Shown piece by piece: positions 1-6,365 of a DNA stretch of 7,111 nt. The notes beneath the pieces were generated by a model, which ran no database searches, was not told the DNA's origin, and was given only the letters and a program-made list of their open reading frames with translations. The stretch is taken from the NCBI GenBank assembly GCA_964453155.1, contig CAYVQU010000235.1, positions 1 to 7,111 of the forward strand, in the 5' to 3' direction. Made by a program: the position numbers and the translations under genes. The stretch's first letter is position 1, and every line of letters begins with the position of its first letter. Source of the stretch: CAYVQU01 sp964453155 (lineage in GTDB: Bacteria; Chloroflexota; Anaerolineae; Anaerolineales; UBA11858).

Positions 1-145
1 ATTCATGCTGTTAATGTACACCCTTCACCACCATAATCGGCGAAGGTATTGTTAGACTCCAGGGATTTTTGAAGTACACACCTATATTGGGGTAATTGGT
101 GTAACCCCCTGGGGTCTGTTATCTGGGCTGTCACCTTTTTGGCGG

Positions 146-1717
146 CTAGTTATCAATAATCCGATAAACCTCGTATTGATCAATACTCCGGAAAACCCGC
201 TCCAGGTTTTCACACGGAACCGCCACATGGTCATACGGCATCACCACATGAGTTACCCCTTCAGCGAAAAATTGATCGGCTAAAATGCAGCCATCGACTT
301 TTTGGGGGGCGCGATAAAAATTCCCCGTTACCCGCACGCGGCGCATCCATTCAAGAACTTCCTTATCCAGGTAAGGGATAGATTTAAACTCGACGTACGC
401 GGGTGCTGTGGTGATCAGGCGAAAATCTTGCATATCCAGGGGAATGAGATAATTGTCTTCGGGTGATTTATTTTCATAAATAAAAGCCATCATCGGCCGG
501 TCGGCACTGGCAGCCCGGGTGCGGTATTCATACCGGGTTTTGGCCAACCCTAACCCGGCCAGGATAATTGTCAGGATTATGCTACTTGTCAGGATGATGT
601 TCGCAGAGATTCGGGGGTGAAGCCAGCCCCAGAGTTTTTGAGTCAGGTGCCAGGTTAAAGTTCCCACTGCCAGCGGGACCACCCAGGTAGACAATCGCCA
701 GGGGAATAACAGGGCCAGCACATCGCTATCTAAAATAATTTGAGCGCTGGTTCCGAGGACTATCACCACCAGCGGCCACACCAGAAAGTGGAACAGACGC
801 GTGCGACGCGCGAGATAAAGCCCCCCCAATACCAGCACAGCTTTGAAGACCACCGAACCATCTAACCATTCCGCCGGGATGGCATGATGGGGAATCCGGA
901 AATCAACCAAAATTTTCCGGGTGGCTTTCACTAGCCACCGCTTACTCCCGCCAAATGTGGACAGGCTGTGAATGAGAATGGGGAGTACGCCGATCAATGC
1001 CCCGCCCCCTAAGGCTACCGTCAACCGGAAGTTCTTTTTTTCGAAGAAAGTGATCCCCATATAAATGGCAGTCAGCGTGGCCGCACTGAGTAGATAAGTG
1101 GGGTGAATGGTGGGCGTAATCACCACCAGGAGGATGGCCCAAACATACCGCTGCCGTAAAAATTGATAGATGGAGAGTAACAGCAGTACTCCAAATGCAC
1201 TGGGTTGTAATACGTTCCCTAACAGCCGTTGTCCGGCCACACCACCGTCAAATATAAACGCCCAACGAACCCCGATCAAGCGCACAGCCACAAAGCCAAC
1301 TGCCGCGGAATGCAGCAAAATTAAGGTGCTAAAAAACAACCACCGTTTAGCAGGAGAGAGATCGTGGGGGAAAATGTGGGTCACAATCCCGGCCAGGCTG
1401 AAGATATAAATCCCGGCTAAAACCGTGTAATATCCATAAAAAATCGGCGGCCAGGCCACGATTTGGTAGGTAACGGCGACCAAGCGGCTAAAAATCGGCG
1501 TGGGATCGAGGGTGTTGGCCAGCCAATCTTGATCGAGATAGCCAACCCCAGCCTGGGCGAGCCCATGGAGGAAGTATTGGTTCTGATTCGAAGAATACAA
1601 CGGCGATTGGGCATACGCCAGCGTAAATAATAGGGTAATCGCCACAACAAAAACCAGGTCCCGCAGAGAAACCTGGTTGAGAGTGGTAAGGATTTTTTCT
1701 TGAAAAGCTTTGATCAT
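146..1717 (-). CDS. Multi-pass membrane protein, GT-C glycosyltransferase-like
   Basis: This is a 523-residue integral membrane protein with about ten hydrophobic helices. The first lies at roughly residues 20-36, others fall between about 92 and 395, and a mostly soluble domain of about 125 residues ends the protein. The loop after helix 1 carries D62-Q-D64 followed by W65, the place where GT-C-fold glycosyltransferases usually have an acidic metal or sugar-phosphate motif. A conserved-looking stretch follows in the middle (LQPSAFG, then HPTYL). This architecture (polytopic N-terminal part, acidic first outer loop, soluble C-terminal domain) fits GT-C enzymes that use lipid-linked sugars, but no specific family can be proved by eye; an uncharacterised DUF family is equally possible. 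The ATG directly follows the rnz stop codon (TAAATG), which implies co-transcription and translational coupling; no strong ribosome binding site is visible. Sure of: a real membrane protein gene. Unsure of: its activity. Confidence 0.85.
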   Translation of the reverse strand: MIKAFQEKILTTLNQVSLRDLVFVVAITLLFTLAYAQSPLYSSNQNQYFLHGLAQAGVGYLDQDWLANTLDPTPIFSRLVAVTYQIVAWPPIFYGYYTVLAGIYIFSLAGIVTHIFPHDLSPAKRWLFFSTLILLHSAAVGFVAVRLIGVRWAFIFDGGVAGQRLLGNVLQPSAFGVLLLLSIYQFLRQRYVWAILLVVITPTIHPTYLLSAATLTAIYMGITFFEKKNFRLTVALGGGALIGVLPILIHSLSTFGGSKRWLVKATRKILVDFRIPHHAIPAEWLDGSVVFKAVLVLGGLYLARRTRLFHFLVWPLVVIVLGTSAQIILDSDVLALLFPWRLSTWVVPLAVGTLTWHLTQKLWGWLHPRISANIILTSSIILTIILAGLGLAKTRYEYRTRAASADRPMMAFIYENKSPEDNYLIPLDMQDFRLITTAPAYVEFKSIPYLDKEVLEWMRRVRVTGNFYRAPQKVDGCILADQFFAEGVTHVVMPYDHVAVPCENLERVFRSIDQYEVYRIIDN

Positions 1718-2656
1718 TTATTCTTCAACTTTAAGACATTCCCCACGGCGGATTTGGTAAGTATCAAAATCCCGGACGACGCGCGTTGCAGGAAAAATTG
1801 CCCGGGCTTCGGTTTTGACATCCCGTTCGCGGTATCGGCGGGAGACATGGGTGAGTAATAGATTCTTGACATCGGCATCGATTGCCAGTTGAGCGGCCTG
1901 GGCGGCAGTGAGATGTCCGAACCGGGCCCCCATATCGGCTTCTGCTTTTAAATAAGTAGCTTCGATGACGAGGGCGTCAGCCCCCTCGATATACGGTATC
2001 AAATTCTGGGTTTTGCCCGTATCACCCACATGGACAAATTTGGTTCCAGGCCGGTCGGGACCTAAAACCTGATCGGGCGTAATCTGGCGGCCATCGGGGA
2101 GGGTTACGGCCTCACCATTAACCAAGTCACGGCGCCACGGGCCGGGGGGTATCTTCAGTGCCTCGGCTTTTTCAGGCAGGAATGGCCGCCGGGATTTTTC
2201 TTCGAAGAGGTACCCGTAGCTATCGGCACCGCGATGCGGAACTTTGAAGGCGGTAACGCTGAAATCGGCCTCATCAAAAATCAGACCGGGTTTGATTTCG
2301 TAGAAATTTAAATCAATTGGCGGGCGATAGCCGCGCAAAACCACGCCGAGGAGCAAATCTCTAACCCGATCGAGAGCCCGCCGGCCACCGTAAATCTCAA
2401 TTTCTTCAATCGCTTCCCAGCGCATGAAGGTCGAGAGCAGCCCGGCCAAACCCAAAATATGATCGAGATGTCCATGGGTGATCAATACCCGGTTGAGTCG
2501 TTTGAAACCCAAGCCAGATTTTAAGATTTGCCGTTGGGTGCCTTCCCCGCAATCGATCAGAAAGCGGTGTTCATCATGTTTGACCACCTGTGCAGAGAGA
2601 CCGCGGTGAATGGAAGGGGCCGAGGCCGAGGTGCCGAGAAAAGTGACTTCAAACAA
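1718..2656 (-). CDS. rnz: Ribonuclease Z (tRNA 3'-processing endonuclease)
   Basis: This metallo-beta-lactamase-fold endonuclease cuts pre-tRNA after the discriminator base to give the mature tRNA 3' end, in the cytoplasm. From the TTG start it is 312 residues, the usual length of the short ElaC/RNase Z form. It begins with the typical FLGTSASAPS strand-loop and the LIDCGEGTQRQ motif. The zinc ligands are all present in the expected order and spacing: H61-x-H63-x-D65-H66 (THGHLDH), H141 (VPHRG), D212 (GDTG) and H270 (LTHVS), plus E232 and H248 (GHLTAAQ). The start was set at TTG 2656 because AAGGA lies 7 bases upstream, the family N terminus starts exactly there, and a good promoter lies just beyond. 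An in-frame ATG at 2791 would add 45 residues unlike the family, encoded partly by a repeat element. It is the first gene of a two-gene unit with the membrane protein gene. Confidence 0.95.
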   Translation of the reverse strand: MFEVTFLGTSASAPSIHRGLSAQVVKHDEHRFLIDCGEGTQRQILKSGLGFKRLNRVLITHGHLDHILGLAGLLSTFMRWEAIEEIEIYGGRRALDRVRDLLLGVVLRGYRPPIDLNFYEIKPGLIFDEADFSVTAFKVPHRGADSYGYLFEEKSRRPFLPEKAEALKIPPGPWRRDLVNGEAVTLPDGRQITPDQVLGPDRPGTKFVHVGDTGKTQNLIPYIEGADALVIEATYLKAEADMGARFGHLTAAQAAQLAIDADVKNLLLTHVSRRYRERDVKTEARAIFPATRVVRDFDTYQIRRGECLKVEE

Positions 2657-2663
2657 GGGGTAA

Positions 2664-2668
2664 TCCTT
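2664..2668 (-). promoter_or_regulatory. Ribosome binding site of rnz, decides the TTG start
   Basis: On the minus strand AAGGA stands 7 bases before TTG at 2656. No comparable site serves the upstream in-frame ATG at 2791. The match and spacing, together with the protein N terminus, support TTG as the true start. Confidence 0.75.
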
Positions 2669-2687
2669 TTTGGGTAATTGAAGCCCT

Positions 2688-2716
2688 ATTCTACCGCACT
2701 TGGATGAGATGGTGAA
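2688..2716 (-). promoter_or_regulatory. Sigma70-type promoter for rnz and the membrane protein gene
   Basis: Read on the minus strand, TTCACC (4 of 6 match to TTGACA) and TAGAAT (5 of 6 match to TATAAT) are separated by exactly 17 bases. Transcription would start near 2681 and leave a leader of about 25 bases containing the AAGGA site. The promoter lies inside the longer in-frame reading of rnz, which argues that the longer reading is not translated. This is a motif-based prediction. Confidence 0.6.
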
Positions 2717-2734
2717 TCGCTTTTGGGCGGTAGG

Positions 2735-2924
2735 TAGGGCAATCGCATGTTCATGAAAACAAGGCGACTGAAGTCGCAGCAACTGGCGCATATGCGCTGG
2801 AAAAACCTGCCTTCGCAGGTTGAAACTCAGTCGCCACTTCGACTTGCTCAGTATGAACTCCGGGCGACTTCGCAGTTGTCGGTGCAGTTTTAACTGCTGT
2901 TTAAGGTTACCTGCGATTGCCCTA
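2735..2924. repeat. 190-base palindrome-rich intergenic element with 13-base terminal inverted repeats
   Basis: Perfect inverted ends TAGGGCAATCGCA (2735-2747) and TGCGATTGCCCTA (2912-2924) enclose a series of smaller palindromes. These are GCGACT-GA-AGTCGC (2764-2777), GCGCATATGCGC (2786-2797), AACCTGC-CTTC-GCAGGTT (2804-2821), AGTCGCC paired with GGCGACT (2829-2835 and 2863-2869) and GCAGTT-TT-AACTGC (2884-2897). GGCGACTG at 2763-2770 can also pair with CAGTCGCC at 2828-2835, enclosing two of the small hairpins. An imperfect extension of the ends (GGGCGG near 2725, CTGCCC ending 2936) suggests the original unit was slightly longer. There is no coding capacity for a transposase and no convincing target duplication. 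The motifs resemble abundant intergenic palindromic repeats of Chloroflexota and cyanobacterial genomes (recall, not searched). A MITE-like or REP-like element is the best description. Confidence 0.75.
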
Positions 2925-2961
2925 TTAGACCTGCCCCTACTCCAATAATACAGACCATATG

Positions 2962-2970
2962 TGCTATAAT
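2962..2970 (+). promoter_or_regulatory. Extended -10 promoter for ftsK
   Basis: TGC followed by a perfect TATAAT (2965-2970) forms an extended -10 element. At 17 bases upstream (2942-2947) the sequence is CCAATA, a poor -35, as is common when the TG extension is present. Transcription would start near 2977, giving a leader of about 44 bases. The site begins 37 bases after the inner end of the palindromic element. Confidence 0.6.
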
Positions 2971-3020
2971 CCGGTCACAAAATGATCGCTTGAAAACTGA
3001 CACACGATTCCTTCCCTCCC

Positions 3021-5408
3021 ATGGCCCAGCGCAAGAAAAAGACTACCCGTAAATCGAGTTCTCGTTCAAAAAGCAGCTCCAGTCGTCGTAAATCTACCCG
3101 CGGCAAGAGCAAGAAAACCACCGCCCGTCGCAAAACATCCACTCGAAAATCAACTGGCCGTTCCCGAGCGCGCCAAACCGCCCAACCTCAAATTCCGGTC
3201 TCTTCATTTTGGGCCGATTTACCCCTGGATCGCAAACTCGATATCATCGGGGTGGTGATGACCCTGGTCGGATTGATTACTATTTTTGGGTTGATATCCG
3301 TCAATAACGGGGTGATTATGGGTGGGTGGATTACCTTTTTGTCGCGGTTGTTTGGGTGGGGTGTTTACGTTTTTCCGGCAGCCTTGATGCTCATCGGACT
3401 ATGGTTGATTTTGCGCTCTTTTGAACGTTTGCCGCGGCTTTCCATTGAGCGGACAGTGGGGATGTTTGCCTTGTTTTTGTTGCTCCTCACGGGGCTGCAT
3501 TTTGCACTGCTGCCAGATTCGTTGGATACAGCTGTTGATTTGGCCAATAACGGGTTAGGCGGCGGGTATTTTGGGGCCTATATTCAATATCTATTGCGAT
3601 TGGGTTTCGGCGTCGGAGGCAGTTCGGTATTTCTCTTGGCCTGGTTTTTATTGGGCTTGGCGATCACCCTCGACCGTTCGGTGTTGGGCTTGTTTAGCTG
3701 GATTCAACCCCTATTGGATCGGATTCAGGATTCTTGGGTTGAATTTCAGGCCAGCCGGGCTGCGAAAGCGACTGAACCGGTGTCTTTTCCGGGTGGTGAA
3801 GCATTACCCGTGACTGCTAAAGGGGTCCCTGCTCCGATAGAACCAGCCAGCGGTGAAGGGGTCCCGCCCGAAATTGCTCTCTGGGATGCTGATACCCCCA
3901 TTGAGTGGGTACTGCCCCAAGTCGCCGAAATTTTGGATGCCGGTACCGATGTGGAAGTTAGCGATGAATATGACCGCCATCGCGCCCAAGTAATCGAAGA
4001 AACCCTGGATTCATTTGGGGCCCCCGGTCATGTGGTTGAAATTAACCGCGGCCCCACCATCACTCAATTTGGGGTCGAACCGGCCTTCATTGAAACTCGT
4101 AACAAACGCACTCGCGTGCGGGTGGGCAAAATTGCTGGGCTGGCCGACGACTTAGCCCTGTCTTTGGCGGCTACCCGCATCCGGATTCAGGCCCCAGTCC
4201 CCGGTAAAGGATTTGTCGGCATCGAAGTCCCCAACGAACAAGTTGCCACCGTAGCCCTGCGGGACGGGATCGAAAACGAATCCTTCCAACGCCTGGATGG
4301 ACGCCCGTTACGGTTTGCCCTTGGTCAAGATGTGGCGGGGAATTCGATTGCCGCCGATTTAGCCGGGATGCCCCACATGCTGATTGCTGGTACAACCGGT
4401 TCCGGAAAAAGTGTCTGCGTCAATTCGATTATTGCCGCCATGTTGATGAATAATACGCCGGATGAATTGCGGATGCTAATGGTCGACCCCAAACGGGTCG
4501 AATTAACCGGCTACGATGGCATTCCCCATCTATTAGCTCCCGTTGTCACCGAAATGGATCGAGTCGTTGGGGCCTTGCAGTGGGCCACCCGAGAGATGGA
4601 TCAGCGCTATCACAAATTCGCTGAAGTCGGCGCCCGGAATATCACGGAATTCAACCGCCGGATGGAAGAGCAGAACGAACGGCTATTACCCTATCTGGTA
4701 GTCATCATCGACGAGTTAGCCGACCTGATGATGCTGGCCCCAGACGAGACCGAACGGACTATCACCCGCATGGCCCAACTCGCCCGCGCCACTGGCATCC
4801 ATATGGTCATTTCCACCCAGCGTCCGTCTGTGGACGTGGTCACCGGTCTGATCAAAGCCAACTTCCCAGCCCGGATCGCCTTCGCTACCGCTTCTGGCAC
4901 CGACAGTCGGGTGATCCTCGACCAACCTGGTGCCGAACGTCTGTTGGGGCGCGGTGATATGCTCTTTCAGGCTCCCGACGCGGCTTCTCCGGTCCGCTTA
5001 CAAGGGGTGTGGGTATCTGAGATTGAGTTATTGCGCTTAGTCCAATACTGGCGTGGATTAGCCGGATATCAGCCTCCCAAATCGGCTGGCACGGTCACCA
5101 CCCAAACCCCCGATGCCGTCCCGGCTGGAATCCCGCTCAAGCAAATGCCGATGTGGGATGAACCCATCGACCTCGAACCGCCCGAAGAGCTGGATCCGAT
5201 ATTTGAAGAAGCGGTGGATCTGATCCGCCGTCAGGGCCGGGCTTCGATCTCCATGCTCCAACGCCGCCTGCGGATTGGCTACACCCGCGCGGCCCGGCTG
5301 ATCGAAAAAATGGAAGAGAAAGAAATCGTTAGCCCACCCCAACCCGGCGCCCAAATGCGCGAAGTACTTGATTACGGTGACGCAGCGCCACCGGTAGATG
5401 AAGAGTAA
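3021..5408 (+). CDS. ftsK: DNA translocase FtsK/SpoIIIE
   Basis: This septum-anchored, ATP-driven hexameric motor pumps chromosomal DNA during division and helps unlink chromosome dimers. Of 795 residues, 1-56 form a Lys/Arg/Ser/Thr-rich tail. Four membrane helices follow at about 75-95, 107-130, 146-165 and 196-218. A short linker runs to about 314, so the protein is close to SpoIIIE in size and far shorter than E. coli FtsK. The alpha domain starts near D315. The RecA-like motor has Walker A GTTGSGKS (457-464), Walker B VVIID564-E565, then STQRPSVDVVTG and the FtsK signature ending in LLGRGDMLF. The gamma winged-helix domain (about 725-790, with RASISMLQRRLRIGYTRAARLI) normally reads chromosome polarity sequences. 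The start is the only ATG that includes the basic tail. No Shine-Dalgarno match precedes it; the leader ends in a pyrimidine run, TCCTTCCCTCCC. The small gene that follows is only 3 bases away. Confidence 0.97.
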   Translation: MAQRKKKTTRKSSSRSKSSSSRRKSTRGKSKKTTARRKTSTRKSTGRSRARQTAQPQIPVSSFWADLPLDRKLDIIGVVMTLVGLITIFGLISVNNGVIMGGWITFLSRLFGWGVYVFPAALMLIGLWLILRSFERLPRLSIERTVGMFALFLLLLTGLHFALLPDSLDTAVDLANNGLGGGYFGAYIQYLLRLGFGVGGSSVFLLAWFLLGLAITLDRSVLGLFSWIQPLLDRIQDSWVEFQASRAAKATEPVSFPGGEALPVTAKGVPAPIEPASGEGVPPEIALWDADTPIEWVLPQVAEILDAGTDVEVSDEYDRHRAQVIEETLDSFGAPGHVVEINRGPTITQFGVEPAFIETRNKRTRVRVGKIAGLADDLALSLAATRIRIQAPVPGKGFVGIEVPNEQVATVALRDGIENESFQRLDGRPLRFALGQDVAGNSIAADLAGMPHMLIAGTTGSGKSVCVNSIIAAMLMNNTPDELRMLMVDPKRVELTGYDGIPHLLAPVVTEMDRVVGALQWATREMDQRYHKFAEVGARNITEFNRRMEEQNERLLPYLVVIIDELADLMMLAPDETERTITRMAQLARATGIHMVISTQRPSVDVVTGLIKANFPARIAFATASGTDSRVILDQPGAERLLGRGDMLFQAPDAASPVRLQGVWVSEIELLRLVQYWRGLAGYQPPKSAGTVTTQTPDAVPAGIPLKQMPMWDEPIDLEPPEELDPIFEEAVDLIRRQGRASISMLQRRLRIGYTRAARLIEKMEEKEIVSPPQPGAQMREVLDYGDAAPPVDEE

Positions 5409-5411
5409 AAC

Positions 5412-5882
5412 ATGCCCCAATACCTCCCTAAATCGAACTGGAACGGGCTCTCCATTGAAGTTATCCCGGTCGAAAAATGGCGACAGCGGTTTAAATTTTG
5501 GCCTTATTTTGTGGGTCAGAAAGTTTTATTAGAACTCACGATCACCAAAAACCACGATTACGATAATGGGGATATGAAATTCTACGTTGTCGAAAAAATG
5601 CCCGATGCGGAAAAACCCCTTATTATTCCACCGGCAATCTTACCAAAAGAAAGTTCTGGCGACGCGCTGACGCTCACCCTCCAGGAGAGCAGTCGAATTT
5701 CGGGGAAAGGTGAAGTCAAGTATTGGGTCAGTAATCACGGCTATAACCTCGATAGCGGCCCCATCTTTACCGCCGAAGTGCTAAATCTGGATTCTGTCAT
5801 AATTCAAATTCTCATGACAACCGTTGGTCCAGTGTTGGGTTTTTTGGCGGGTTTGATTTTGGGCTTGGTATTTGGAAACTAA
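5412..5882 (+). CDS. Small protein with a C-terminal glycine-zipper membrane helix, function unknown
   Basis: I do not recognise this 156-residue protein. Residues 1-127 are soluble, with alternating hydrophobic and polar stretches suggestive of a beta-sandwich (for example VLLELTITKN, then EVKYWVSN). There is no signal peptide. Residues 128-155 form one membrane helix reaching the very C terminus, so the likely topology is tail-anchored with the soluble domain in the cytoplasm. Glycines occur at 139, 143, 147, 151 and 155, exactly every fourth residue. Such glycine zippers pack membrane helices face to face, so self-association or pairing with another membrane protein is plausible (inference). 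The gene starts 3 bases after the ftsK stop, with a weak GAAGAG site 6 bases ahead, and is probably expressed with ftsK. Whether it works with FtsK, whose own helices are nearby in the membrane, cannot be told from the sequence. Confidence 0.8.
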   Translation: MPQYLPKSNWNGLSIEVIPVEKWRQRFKFWPYFVGQKVLLELTITKNHDYDNGDMKFYVVEKMPDAEKPLIIPPAILPKESSGDALTLTLQESSRISGKGEVKYWVSNHGYNLDSGPIFTAEVLNLDSVIIQILMTTVGPVLGFLAGLILGLVFGN

Positions 5883-5958
5883 AATTTGTTTTCCATCACA
5901 GCAGCTTAGCTCTTCGCAAAATGAAACTATAGATTCTCTACCGTGCATCTGAGGAAAG

Positions 5959-6048
5959 AAACGCGAATAACGCTGATTCGGCGGATTTTCGCAGAAAAAA
6001 AGAAAAAAATCCGCGTCGATTTGCCTAATTCGTGTCATCCGCGTTTAT
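5959..6048. repeat. Imperfect inverted repeat of the 'CGGATTTT...AAAATCCG' intergenic type
   Basis: The 222-base gap before the TfoX-like gene is dominated by this element. The core stem is GCGGATTTT (5981-5989) against AAAATCCGC (6006-6014), with an A-rich loop. Outer arms AAACGCGAATAAC (near 5959) and the reverse of GTCATCCGCGTTT (near 6034-6046) also match imperfectly. The wording (AATCCGCGT, TCATCCGCGTTT, TCTGTGGTT) is that of a repeat I recall as scattered through intergenic DNA of many phyla. It could act as a transcript-end hairpin for the ftsK unit, but no T-run follows a clean stem. Confidence 0.65.
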
Positions 6049-6093
6049 CTGTGGTTGAAAAATTCTTATAGAATGTCAACAACCCAACTTATC

Positions 6094-6098
6094 GGAGA
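6094..6098 (+). promoter_or_regulatory. Ribosome binding site of the TfoX-C gene
   Basis: GGAGA lies 6 bases before the ATG at 6105, a standard match and spacing, and it is the clearest ribosome binding site among the plus-strand genes. A possible TAGAAT -10 lies at 6069-6074, without a good -35. Confidence 0.7.
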
Positions 6099-6104
6099 AT
6101 TTTA

Positions 6105-6365
6105 ATGACAGATTTTACCAAACTTCCTAATATTGGCCCGACATTAGCTGTCGAGTTGAATAAAATTGGAATCCAATCTTTTGACGATTTAGAAAAAATG
6201 GGCAGTGTCACCGCGGTAACCGCAATTGGACAAACCGATCGCAGCGCTTGCTACAATATGCTGTATGCTCTCGAAGGGGCTATTCGCGGCATTCGCTGGC
6301 ATGCGATTCCCAAGGAAGAGCGCGCCAAACTCAAAGCCGAATTTGATCAGGTTAAGACCCAATGA
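6105..6365 (+). CDS. Stand-alone TfoX C-terminal-domain protein
   Basis: The 86-residue product consists almost entirely of a TfoX C-terminal domain (helix-hairpin-helix-like). It opens with LPNIGPTLAVELNKIGI (about residues 7-23), continues through FDDLEKMGSVTAVTAI, and ends with the ALEGAIRGIRWHAIP block typical of the family, before a charged tail (KEERAKLKAEF). In gammaproteobacteria the full TfoX/Sxy protein has an extra N-terminal domain and controls competence genes; here that domain is absent. Isolated C-terminal domains are common in other phyla and have no established role, so competence control should not be assumed. The IGPTLA turn resembles DNA-contacting hairpins, so nucleic-acid binding is a reasonable guess. 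The stop overlaps the start of the Nudix gene (ATGA), so the two proteins are probably made together. Confidence 0.88.
   Translation: MTDFTKLPNIGPTLAVELNKIGIQSFDDLEKMGSVTAVTAIGQTDRSACYNMLYALEGAIRGIRWHAIPKEERAKLKAEFDQVKTQ

Noticed and set aside
22..46. Hairpin CCTTCACC / GGCGAAGG with a 9-base loop, as a terminator of the rnz-membrane protein unit
   Set aside because: It has one mismatch, sits 100 bases past the stop codon, and no T-run follows on the minus strand.
104..115. ACCCC-CT-GGGGT palindrome just past the membrane protein gene as a terminator
   Set aside because: The loop would be only two bases and there is no T-run in either direction.
942..1142. Short reading frames inside the membrane protein gene, also 1170-1409 and 1417-1650
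   Set aside because: All lie in other frames of a well-supported gene, and their translations look like random composition without ribosome binding sites.
2735..2924. CRISPR array or structured non-coding RNA in the rnz-ftsK gap
   Set aside because: The palindromes differ from one another and are not evenly spaced direct repeats with unique spacers. The segment also lies upstream of both predicted promoters, so neither would transcribe it.
5058..5420. A 120-residue antisense frame across the end of ftsK
   Set aside because: It mirrors the conserved gamma domain coding sequence and has no recognisable domain; it is a shadow of C-rich third codon positions.
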